A stretch of 64,000 nt of DNA, taken from contig OY970245.1 in the NCBI GenBank assembly GCA_963715455.1, positions 310,001 through 374,000 on the forward strand, read 5' to 3'. Origin of the DNA: VRUE01 sp963715455. Its GTDB lineage: Bacteria; Actinomycetota; Thermoleophilia; Solirubrobacterales; 70-9. Numbering within the stretch: position 1 is the first letter of the stretch; each line of letters opens with the position of its first letter. Made by a program: the position numbers and the translations under genes. Below the pieces are notes generated by a model. That model ran no database searches, had not been told where the DNA came from, and saw nothing but the letters and a program-made list of their open reading frames with translations. Below, piece after piece: positions 1 to 7,836 of this stretch.

Positions 1-513
1 GACTCCTACCGACCCTGGGAGGGAGTGCGCGAGGAGCGACCCTTTGTGGCGATGAACTTCGCCGCCACGGTCGACGGGGGGGCGACGATCGGCGGGGTCT
101 CGGGACTGATCGGGTCGGATGCCGACACCGAGATGCTGGTCGGCCTGCGGACGCGCTTCGACGCGGTGATGATCGGCGCCGGGACGATGCGCGCCGAGCG
201 CTACAGCGGCCTCGAGAAACGGCTGGTCGTGGTCGAAAGCGGGCCCGAGGGCCGTGCCGACCTACCGGCGCTGCTGTCCTCCCTGCGCAGCGAAGGGGTG
301 CGGGCACTGCTCTGCGAGGGTGGGCCGACCCTGCACGCGGCGCTGCAAGCGGCCGGGGTCGTCGACGAGCTCTTCCTGACGATCGCCCCCAAGCTGATCG
401 GCGGTAGGGCACCGCGCATCCTCAACGGCGAGCTGCCGGGAACGCTGGAGCTGGAGCTTGCCTGGCTGCTCGAGCAGGACGGCGAGCTCTTCGCTCGCTA
501 CGGCCGACGCTGA
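1..513 (+). CDS. RibD C-terminal-type reductase (5' partial)
   Basis: The frame is open from base 1, so the gene starts upstream; GTG at 25 is the first possible start inside the window. The blocks RPFVAMNFAATVDG, CEGGPTLHAAL and PKLIGGRAPRI are those of the dihydrofolate-reductase-like domain found at the C-end of RibD, which reduces the ribosylaminopyrimidine intermediate of riboflavin synthesis with NADPH. The domain looks short: GTMRAERY runs almost directly into LVVVESGPEG, where relatives usually carry some 40-50 further residues. It may therefore be a stand-alone reductase of the same fold rather than riboflavin-specific. The stop lies in the left arm of an 8-bp inverted repeat (511-518/549-556) that could act as a weak terminator. 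Confidence 0.75.
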   Translation, partial: DSYRPWEGVREERPFVAMNFAATVDGGATIGGVSGLIGSDADTEMLVGLRTRFDAVMIGAGTMRAERYSGLEKRLVVVESGPEGRADLPALLSSLRSEGVRALLCEGGPTLHAALQAAGVVDELFLTIAPKLIGGRAPRILNGELPGTLELELAWLLEQDGELFARYGRR

Positions 514-610
514 CTTCGTGTTTCTGGCTCCGTATGCACCCGAAAGGGCGAAGTCAGCGGGTGGACCGCTAGCGTTCCCGAACCCAGCCCCGAGGAGAGG
601 AACCCAGTAG

Positions 611-1873
<1,263 letters not shown>

Positions 1874-1875
1874 GT

Positions 1876-1911
1876 AGGTATGTGCATATATACCTGCTAA
1901 GGTATGTGCAT
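1876..1911 (+). promoter_or_regulatory. Operator-like repeats of the RHH/PIN operon
   Basis: The 12-mer AGGTATGTGCAT occurs exactly twice, at 1876-1887 and 1900-1911, 24 bp apart. An inverted copy of its first half, ATACCT, lies between them at 1890-1895. The second copy overlaps both possible antitoxin start codons (1904 and 1910). Repeats with inverted half-sites next to the start are typical binding sites for an autoregulating ribbon-helix-helix antitoxin. Confidence 0.6.
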
Positions 1912-2176
1912 GTTGAATCGACGGCTACAAGTACTGGTCGACGATGAGCGATATCTGCTCCTAGCTCGCGAATCCGAGCGAGTCGGCGCCCCTATCGGCG
2001 AGCTGGTGCGCCGCGCGATCGACCGCGAGTTCTCCCAGGGTGGCCACGGCGCCGAGCGCGAAGAGGCGGGACGAGCATTGCTTGCGATGCCGCAACCCCC
2101 CGGCGCCGAGCCGGATTGGGAGACTCAGAAGCAAGAAATCCTGGATGCACCAATGGGCAAGTGGCCCGGAGCGTGA
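1904..2176 (+). CDS. Ribbon-helix-helix type antitoxin
   Basis: This small protein (88-90 residues; ATG at 1904 or 1910) opens with NRRLQVLVDDERYLLL and continues ESERVGAPIGELVRRAI, the strand-helix-helix pattern of RHH/CopG antitoxins. The acidic, tryptophan-containing C-terminal part would wrap the toxin. Its stop overlaps the GTG start of the PIN-domain gene by four bases (GTGA), so the two are translationally coupled. It probably binds the AGGTAT repeats around its own start and represses the operon. Family assignment rests on pattern and context. Confidence 0.75.
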   Translation: MCMLNRRLQVLVDDERYLLLARESERVGAPIGELVRRAIDREFSQGGHGAEREEAGRALLAMPQPPGAEPDWETQKQEILDAPMGKWPGA

Positions 2177-2610
2177 GGCGCTTCCTCTACGACACCTCGG
2201 TCTTCGTCTATGCCCTCGGCGGAGAGCACGCCTACCGCGAGCCTTGCCGCGAAATCGTACGACGGGCCGCCTCGGGCGAACTGCAAGGCGAGGCCAGTGC
2301 CGATCTACTGCAGGAGCTCCTTCATCAGAGAGCGCGACGCACCGGTGACCGTGCTGTCGCCGCCATGTCGGCTCGCCACGCCGCCCGGCTCGCTTGGTGG
2401 CACCCGCTCGAACCCGCCGACATTCATAGGGGAATCGACCTCTTCGCAACCCATCCCAACCTCGATGCCCGCGACGCGGTCTTCGCCGGGCTCGCCCTCA
2501 ATCGTGGCATCGAGGCCATCCTCAGCACCGATCGCGCCTTCGACGAGATCGCCGGCTTGGAGCGAATCGATCCAGCCGACGAGCGCGCGCTTGCCACGCT
2601 CGCCGGCTGA
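2173..2610 (+). CDS. PIN-domain ribonuclease toxin (VapC-like)
   Basis: From GTG 2173 (overlapping the antitoxin stop as GTGA) the protein is 145 residues, a normal VapC length. It shows the PIN acidic residues in order: YDTSVFVYAL (first Asp), LLQELLHQ (Glu), NLDARDAVFAG (Asp) and ILSTDRAFD (last Asp). It should be a Mg-dependent RNase held inactive by the upstream antitoxin. An earlier in-frame GTG at 2161 is possible, but the coupled start fits the family better. It ends 12 bases before the convergent decapeptide-repeat gene. Confidence 0.85.
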   Translation: MRRFLYDTSVFVYALGGEHAYREPCREIVRRAASGELQGEASADLLQELLHQRARRTGDRAVAAMSARHAARLAWWHPLEPADIHRGIDLFATHPNLDARDAVFAGLALNRGIEAILSTDRAFDEIAGLERIDPADERALATLAG

Positions 2611-2621
2611 GCGGCCTCGTC

Positions 2622-3374
2622 CTACTTCGTGCCGATCACGTCGATGCCGCCAGAGGTGGCGGTGACGCCGCCACCGGCGGTGCATTCGGCTTTCGCCGCC
2701 AGGTAAAGCGTGCGATTGGTCGCCGTCGTCGGCTGGAAGCTCGCGGCGGGGCCGACGCTGATCTCGATGGTCAGCGCAGCCGTGCCTTCGTCCTCGAATT
2801 TGCGCTCAGCGACGAATTCGGCTTCTTTTGGCGCCTCAGGGTCCGCCGGATCCACCAACAGGCCGACGGTGACGCTGCGGGGGGCCGTGCACGATTCAGG
2901 GACCACGACCTCGAGCCCGCCGACGTAGAGATCGTCCTGGCCCGCCGCCTGCGTGTAGGCGTTGTTGGCGAGCGGATAGACGGTCAGCACAGCGGTCGGC
3001 AGCGACTCGGTCGAGGTGCTGCGCGCTTCGTGGACGATGCGCCCGAAAGGGGTGCTGGCGGCATTGATCTTGGCGCCGGTGACCGCTTCTTTGGCGATCT
3101 TCGGCGTCGTCACCGCATCGTCATCGAGCTTGGGATTGGTCACCGCGTTGTCGCGGATCTTGATCGTCGTGATCGCGTTTTTCTTGATCTTGCGCGTCGT
3201 CACCGCGTTGGCTTTGATCTTCGGCGTCGTCACCGCATTCGCCTTGAGCTGCCGCGGCCCAACGCTGTGCTTGGGCACCTTCGCCGCGATCGCCGTCGCC
3301 CCGCCGATGACGAGGAAGAGGGCAAGGGTCGAGGTCACGTTGGCATAGGTGAGCCGCTTGCGGATTTGCTTCAC
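2622..3374 (-). CDS. Decapeptide-repeat surface protein, paralogue 1
   Basis: GTG at 3374 has a good AAAGGAGG four bases upstream, which fixes the start (250 residues). The protein begins VKQIRKRLTYANVTSTLALF, a short basic stretch plus one hydrophobic segment acting as signal or anchor. About seven ten-residue repeats of the form KANAVTTPKI follow, then a C-terminal domain rich in beta strands that contains two Cys (PESCTAP, KAECTAG). The repeat period suggests a stacked beta structure carrying a globular head, presumably outside the cell. Three relatives lie at 3487-4185, 4376-5047 and 40029-40694. I know of no assigned function. Confidence 0.7.
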   Translation of the reverse strand: MKQIRKRLTYANVTSTLALFLVIGGATAIAAKVPKHSVGPRQLKANAVTTPKIKANAVTTRKIKKNAITTIKIRDNAVTNPKLDDDAVTTPKIAKEAVTGAKINAASTPFGRIVHEARSTSTESLPTAVLTVYPLANNAYTQAAGQDDLYVGGLEVVVPESCTAPRSVTVGLLVDPADPEAPKEAEFVAERKFEDEGTAALTIEISVGPAASFQPTTATNRTLYLAAKAECTAGGGVTATSGGIDVIGTK

Positions 3375-3437
3375 GAGGCCTCCTTTGGATAGCGAGTTCA
3401 ACGAGGATGGCACGTGGCTCATGTACCGGCATCACGG

Positions 3438-3465
3438 AAAGGGCCGGGCATTCACCCGGCCCTTT
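3438..3465 (-). terminator. Rho-independent-like terminator after paralogue 2
   Basis: AAAGGGCCGGG (3438-3448) pairs perfectly with CCCGGCCCTTT (3455-3465) around a 6-nt loop. It lies 21 bases past the stop of the 3487-4185 gene and upstream of paralogue 1, so it separates the two genes, or attenuates read-through between them. Confidence 0.7.
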
Positions 3466-3486
3466 TCTACTGGCGGACTGGTTAGA

Positions 3487-4185
3487 TCAGCCGATCTTTT
3501 GCACCAAGCCACCAAAGTAACACGTGCCGGGACGTCCGGCGACATTAAATCCAATGGTCTCGTTCTGTGTCACGATGGCAGTTCCATCGGGAGCAACCGC
3601 AGTTAGACCGGGGTCTCCACCGACCTCAATGTCTTCGGTGCCGGTACCCGTGCTTTCAGAATAGAGTTCCGCTGGGCTGTCAGCAACATTAAACGGTGTG
3701 AACTCGTCACCGTTATTGTCATCCATCGCAGCGCCATTGACGGAGGTCAGCAGCTGTAGTTCACCTTCGTCTGTACCCGCATTGTTGATCGTGCATACCG
3801 CCCTGACGGTGAATGGACCAACGGTCACAATATCCCGGGCCCCAGTTCCTATGAAGAACGAGAAAGGTGTCCGCCCGGCAAGGGCGTTAGCGACATTTGC
3901 GGTGTTAGCGGTGTTAGCGCTTGGGACCGTCCCCAGCGAGCTGAGGTTCACCTTCGCCCCAGTTACAGCGCCATCCTTGATCTTCGGCGTAGTAACCGCG
4001 TTTTTCTTGATCTTCGATGCCGTTACGGCATTCTTCTTGATCTTGCCTGTGGTGATCGAGTTGCCTTTGATTTCATTGCTGCCGATCTTCTTCGCAGCAA
4101 AGGCAGTGGCGCCGCCGAGGACGAGGAAGACGGCGATCGACGACATCACGTTTGCGTACGTGATGCGCTTGCGAATCTGCTTCAA
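3487..4185 (-). CDS. Decapeptide-repeat surface protein, paralogue 2
   Basis: The start is TTG at 4185, chosen because AAGGAGA sits five bases upstream and the product then begins with the family anchor KQIRKRITYANVMSS. The 232-residue protein has a hydrophobic segment ending GGATAFAA, about four ten-residue repeats (KIKKNAVTAS, KIKKNAVTTP), a NTANTANVAN linker, and a different C-terminal domain with a Cys pair (AVCTINN, GTCYFGG). Base use at third positions is visibly less GC-rich than in neighbouring housekeeping genes, which may mean relaxed codon selection or transfer. A sequence motif 84 bases upstream of the start is shared with paralogue 3. Confidence 0.7.
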   Translation of the reverse strand: MKQIRKRITYANVMSSIAVFLVLGGATAFAAKKIGSNEIKGNSITTGKIKKNAVTASKIKKNAVTTPKIKDGAVTGAKVNLSSLGTVPSANTANTANVANALAGRTPFSFFIGTGARDIVTVGPFTVRAVCTINNAGTDEGELQLLTSVNGAAMDDNNGDEFTPFNVADSPAELYSESTGTGTEDIEVGGDPGLTAVAPDGTAIVTQNETIGFNVAGRPGTCYFGGLVQKIG

Positions 4186-4254
4186 GGGTCTCTCCTTGGT
4201 TGCGGACGAGGCGGGATAGGAAAGGCAGGGCCTCAATCCAGTTGAACGAGCACT

Positions 4255-4269
4255 GGACGCTTTCAGGTT
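4255..4269 (-). promoter_or_regulatory. Conserved element 84 bases upstream of paralogue 2
   Basis: On the plus strand GGACGCTTTCAGGTT (4255-4269) matches GGACCCTTTCAGGTT (5117-5131) at 14 of 15 bases. In both cases the outer end is exactly 84 bases from the paralogue start (4185 and 5047), while the sequence between is poorly conserved. A fixed distance suggests a promoter or activator site specific to this gene family. Confidence 0.45.
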
Positions 4270-4325
4270 GAGGGCCCAGAGTCAAGACCTTTCGACCGAT
4301 CCCCTTCAGCTTGAGCCTATGAATA

Positions 4326-4357
4326 CAAAGAGGCCGGGCTTTCGCCCGGCCTCTTTG
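4326..4357 (-). terminator. Terminator after paralogue 3
   Basis: A perfect 14-bp stem (4326-4339 with 4344-4357, CAAAGAGGCCGGGC) closes a 4-nt loop 18 bases past the stop of the 4376-5047 gene. Its GGCCGGGC core resembles that of the 3438-3465 terminator. Confidence 0.75.
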
Positions 4358-4375
4358 TGCGCTATCTAACCGCAG

Positions 4376-5047
4376 CTACGCTGTGGGACAAACGACTGTC
4401 AATGCAAAGTCGTGTCCTATGAGATTACCTTCGTCGTTGAACATGGCGACGAAGACAGTCTCTTTGCTGCTTGATTCGAATGCTTCGGCCATCGCGGGAA
4501 CCCCACTGCCACCCGTCCCGTTGTGCGCGGAACTGGCGGTGTATATGCATTCGCTTATGTCACGCGGGAATTCAATGGCACAAACGAGGAAACACCCTCC
4601 TGATTTGATGCCTGGATCGCTCGCACGCGCGAGTTTCGAGCCAGTCGACTCAAAGAGAGCCGAATAGACATTCGCTGCCTTGACCGAAGTGAGCGAGCCC
4701 TGGTTGATGTCAGCACCGCTCAGACTTCCGTCGGCGACCTTCGCGCCGGTCACCGCATTCTCAGCCAGCTTCGAGTTCGTAACTGCACTGTCAGCAAGCT
4801 TCGTAGTAGTCACAGAGTTGTCGGCAAGCTTGGCAGCATCCACTGCGCTGTTCTTGATCTTCGCCCTGGAAACTGCTTCTTTCTTGATCTTCGCAGTGGT
4901 GACAGCATTTGACTTCAGCTGTTTGGTGCCAACGCTGTTTTTGGCGAGCTGGGTCGCGGCAAAGGCGGTGGCGCCGCCGAGGACGAGGAAGACGGCGATC
5001 GACGACATCACGTTTGCGTACGTGAGTCGCTTGCGTAGCTGCTTCAC
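4376..5047 (-). CDS. Decapeptide-repeat surface protein, paralogue 3
   Basis: The 223-residue protein starts at ATG 5047 with MKQLRKRLTYANVMSS, then a hydrophobic segment ending GGATAFAA. About eight ten-residue repeats follow (KSNAVTTAKI, KKEAVSRAKI, ADNSVTTTKL, AENAVTGAKV), with a C-terminal domain carrying several Cys (SGGCFLVCAIEF, SECIYTAS, VVCPTA). The head domain is unrelated by eye to those of paralogues 1 and 2 although the stalk is conserved, so the family behaves like one stalk with exchangeable heads. GGAGAT-type sequence precedes the start. It has its own terminator and the shared upstream element. Confidence 0.7.
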   Translation of the reverse strand: MKQLRKRLTYANVMSSIAVFLVLGGATAFAATQLAKNSVGTKQLKSNAVTTAKIKKEAVSRAKIKNSAVDAAKLADNSVTTTKLADSAVTNSKLAENAVTGAKVADGSLSGADINQGSLTSVKAANVYSALFESTGSKLARASDPGIKSGGCFLVCAIEFPRDISECIYTASSAHNGTGGSGVPAMAEAFESSSKETVFVAMFNDEGNLIGHDFALTVVCPTA

Positions 5048-5116
5048 GGAATCTCCTTGCAGTTGAGGAACGAGGGAAGAGGAGGCTCGCGCCTACCCAA
5101 TTTTCCTGGCTGAGCA

Positions 5117-5131
5117 GGACCCTTTCAGGTT
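5117..5131 (-). promoter_or_regulatory. Conserved element 84 bases upstream of paralogue 3
   Basis: GGACCCTTTCAGGTT is the partner of the element at 4255-4269 and lies at the same distance from its gene. A weaker match, GACCCTTCAGG, occurs at 40987-40997 upstream of the small gene preceding paralogue 4. Confidence 0.45.
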
Positions 5132-5166
5132 TGGCCGAGCAATGTCAAGCGGACTGGGCCGCGCGC

Positions 5167-6231
5167 TCAATCGCGCTGCTCGGCCACCTCGGCGGCCTCG
5201 GCGAGACGCTCGACCAGGCGGGCGAACTCTTCGATTCCCGGGTCAACCTGGCCGTACTGGCCAGCGGCGTAGCGGGCGTAGACGCCCTCGAGGATGATCG
5301 CCAGCTTCCAGTAGCCGAGGGCGACGAAGAAGTCGAGCTGGGAGAGGTCGCGGCCGGCGCGCTCGGCGTAGCGGGCGCGTAGTTCCTCGCGTTTGGGGAA
5401 GCCCGGCGCCAGCGTCGCCGGTTGGCCGAGGGCGACCAGCTCTTCGCCCGGCTCGGGCCAGTAGACCATCAGCAGGCCGACGTCGGCGAGCGGGTCGCCG
5501 AGCGTGCAGAGCTCCCAGTCGACGACCGCCGCCACCTCGCCCGTCGGCGTGAGGATCATGTTGTCGAGGCGGTAGTCGCCGTGGACGATCGTCGCCGGGC
5601 CCTGCTCGGGGATGCGCGCCGCTAGCCGCTCGTGCACAGCGTCGATCGCCGGCAGCTCGCGCGTCTTCGACTTCTCCCACTGGCCCTGCCAGCGGTGCAG
5701 TTGGCGGGCGACGTAGTCCTGCTTGCGGCCCAGGTCGCCGAGCCCTACGGCATCTGGGTCGACGGCGTGGATCTCGACCAGCGTGTCTACCACCCGCTCG
5801 CCAATCGCTTGGCGATCCGCCTCGTCGGGGAAGGCATCCGCCTCGGCCAGGCCGCGCAGGATCGGCCCCTCGACGAACTCCATCACGTAGAAGGGGGCTT
5901 CGTTGACGCTCTCGTCGTCGCAGAACCCGGCGATCGGTGCGACCGGCACTGGAGTCGGTGCCAGCGCCGAGACCACACGGTGCTCTCGACCCATATCGTG
6001 GGCCGAGCCGAGACGCTTGCCGAGCGGCGGGCGGCGCAGCGCCCAGCGGGCGCCGGTGGCATCGCGCACGCCATAGGTCAGGTTCGAGTGGCCGCCGGAG
6101 ATGCGCTCGAAGCTGAGTGGCAGCTGCGCACCTGGCACGTGCTCGGCGAACCAAGCTTCGACCGGGGCCCGGTCGATCCCCTGGGGCGCCTCGGCGCTGC
6201 CGTCGGCCCTGCCTGTAGCCTCGTCCCCCAT
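5167..6231 (-). CDS. APH/choline-kinase-fold phosphotransferase, ACAD10/11 kinase-like
   Basis: From ATG 6231 the protein has 354 residues. It shows the aminoglycoside-phosphotransferase fold: SGGHSNLTYGV (nucleotide loop), ALRRPP, YVMEFVEGPIL (hinge), the Brenner-type catalytic loop IVHGDYRLDNMIL and the metal site AVVDWELCTLGDP. Free-standing bacterial members of this subgroup are related to the kinase domain of animal ACAD10/11, which phosphorylates 4-hydroxyacyl groups before dehydrogenation. A matching dehydrogenase lies at 611-1873. The substrate here is unproven. Its 5' end overlaps the only canonical start of the divergent histidine kinase by about 130 bases. Confidence 0.8.
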   Translation of the reverse strand: MGDEATGRADGSAEAPQGIDRAPVEAWFAEHVPGAQLPLSFERISGGHSNLTYGVRDATGARWALRRPPLGKRLGSAHDMGREHRVVSALAPTPVPVAPIAGFCDDESVNEAPFYVMEFVEGPILRGLAEADAFPDEADRQAIGERVVDTLVEIHAVDPDAVGLGDLGRKQDYVARQLHRWQGQWEKSKTRELPAIDAVHERLAARIPEQGPATIVHGDYRLDNMILTPTGEVAAVVDWELCTLGDPLADVGLLMVYWPEPGEELVALGQPATLAPGFPKREELRARYAERAGRDLSQLDFFVALGYWKLAIILEGVYARYAAGQYGQVDPGIEEFARLVERLAEAAEVAEQRD

Positions 6232-7468
6232 CGCGGGCCAAGCATATTCCCGGCGCCGTTTCCGGCTCAGCCCGTCCGTCGCCAACCGGCTGACGATCGG
6301 CTTCGCGATCGCCTTTGCCGTGCTAACTGGCCTCGCGGTGATCGGCGTCGCCCGCTTCCTCGAGCAGCGCCAGGACTTCGAGGACGCGACGGCGCGCTCC
6401 TACCAGGTCGAGATCGCCGCCCGCAACCGGCTGGCGGCTGGCGTCCGGCCAGAGGCAGCACGGCAGGAGATCGTCGCCCAGCAACGTCGTCGCGAAGCGC
6501 TGCGCGACGAAATCGACGGTGAGACCCGCGACACGGCGCTGCTCGTCGGCGCCGGCCTGATCGCCGGCCTGACCGGCGCGGCGCTGCTCTTCAGTGGCCT
6601 GATCGCCTCGATGCGCAGACCGCTCGAGGAGCTGGTCGAGGCCTCCGGGCGCCTGGCCAGCGGCGACCTCGATGCCCGCGTCAAAGTCGGTGGCCTCTCC
6701 GAGACGGCGACCCTGGGCCAGGCCTTCAACGAGATGGCCACCGAGCTGCAGCGCCGGGCCGGCGAACGCGACCAGCTGGAAACGATGAAGGACGAGTTCG
6801 TGCTCACCGCCTCGCACGAGCTGCGCAGCCCGCTTACCTCGGTGCAGGGCTTCGCCGAGCTGCTCATGCTGGAGCGCGACAAGCTCACCGCAAAGCAGGC
6901 CGACACGGTGGAGATCATCCTCGACAACACGCGCCACCTGGTGCGCCTGCTCAACGACCTGCTCGACCTGGCGCGCAGCGATGCCGGCCGGCTGACGATC
7001 AAACCGGCGCCCACCGAGGTGGCCGCGCTGGTCGAGGACGCGGTGCGCACGATGCGTAGCCAAACCGAGGGGCGCGACCAGACGCTGCGCCACGAGATCG
7101 AGCCGGGGCTGCCGCAGGTCAACGTCGACCGCGACCGCATCCGCCAAGTGCTGGTCAATCTGCTCACCAACGCGCATGAGTACAGTCCTGCCGGGGCGTC
7201 GATCGAGGTTGCGGCCAGGCAGCAAGACTCCACCGTCGAGCTGGCCGTCAGCGACGACGGCCCGGGCATGGCTGCGGATCAGCTGGAGCACATATTCGAG
7301 CGCTTCACCCGCGGCGACGCCGGGCTGACTCAGCACGTCGGCGGCACCGGCCTCGGCCTGGCGATCTCCAAATCGTTGGTCGAGCTGCACGGCGGCACGA
7401 TCGAGGCCGAGTCGGCGCAGGGCGTCGGGTCGACCTTCCGGGTGCGGCTGCCGGCGGCTGAGCGATGA
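6101..7468 (+). CDS. Membrane histidine kinase with HAMP domain
   Basis: Two membrane segments (about residues 64-86 and 146-169) enclose a roughly 60-residue external part. A HAMP linker follows (170-220), then HisKA with the phospho-acceptor box LTASHELRSPLTSVQGF (His near 239) and a HATPase domain with NLLTNAHEYSP, SDDGPGMA and GGTGLGLAISK. It autophosphorylates and presumably passes phosphate to the receiver encoded next, whose ATG overlaps this stop (ATGA). The start is doubtful: ATG 6101 lies inside the opposite gene, and no ATG, GTG or TTG occurs in frame between it and the first membrane segment. The translated product may start elsewhere, perhaps at a non-standard codon. Confidence 0.85.
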   Translation: MRSKLSGSCAPGTCSANQASTGARSIPWGASALPSALPVASSPIAGQAYSRRRFRLSPSVANRLTIGFAIAFAVLTGLAVIGVARFLEQRQDFEDATARSYQVEIAARNRLAAGVRPEAARQEIVAQQRRREALRDEIDGETRDTALLVGAGLIAGLTGAALLFSGLIASMRRPLEELVEASGRLASGDLDARVKVGGLSETATLGQAFNEMATELQRRAGERDQLETMKDEFVLTASHELRSPLTSVQGFAELLMLERDKLTAKQADTVEIILDNTRHLVRLLNDLLDLARSDAGRLTIKPAPTEVAALVEDAVRTMRSQTEGRDQTLRHEIEPGLPQVNVDRDRIRQVLVNLLTNAHEYSPAGASIEVAARQQDSTVELAVSDDGPGMAADQLEHIFERFTRGDAGLTQHVGGTGLGLAISKSLVELHGGTIEAESAQGVGSTFRVRLPAAER

Positions 7469-7830
7469 CCCGGGTGCTGATCGCCGACGACTCGGAGACG
7501 ATTCTGCTTCTGCTGCGCACGCGGTTGGAGATGGAGGGCTATGAGGTGGTGACCGCGGCCGACGGCGTCGAGGTGATCGAGGTGCTGCACGCTGGGCCGC
7601 CACCCGACATCCTGCTGCTCGACGCGATGATGCCGCGCAAGTCCGGCATCGACGCTCTGCGCGAGCTGCGTGCCGAGGGCGTCGAGACCCCGGTGTTGAT
7701 CGTCAGCGCCCACCAGGACGAGATGGATGCCGGCGCCCCCAGCGAGATCGAGGTGAGCGGCTACATCACCAAGCCGATCGACTTCGAGCTGCTCTTCCGC
7801 AGCATCGCCGAGCTGACCGGCGACTCCTAG
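7465..7830 (+). CDS. Single-domain response regulator (CheY-like receiver)
   Basis: The 121-residue protein is one receiver domain: VLIADDSE (acidic pair), ILLLDAMMP (phospho-acceptor Asp), VLIVSAH (switch Ser) and GYITKPID (conserved Lys). It has no output domain, so it must act by protein contact or as a phosphate relay. It is coupled by an ATGA overlap to the upstream kinase, its likely cognate partner. The convergent helicase gene begins seven bases later. Confidence 0.9.
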   Translation: MTRVLIADDSETILLLLRTRLEMEGYEVVTAADGVEVIEVLHAGPPPDILLLDAMMPRKSGIDALRELRAEGVETPVLIVSAHQDEMDAGAPSEIEVSGYITKPIDFELLFRSIAELTGDS

Positions 7831-7836
7831 CCCCTC

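Noticed and set aside
3060..3240. Short regularly spaced DNA repeats that could suggest a CRISPR array
   Set aside because: The 30-bp periodicity is simply the coding sequence of the ten-residue protein repeat; there are no identical repeats with unique spacers.
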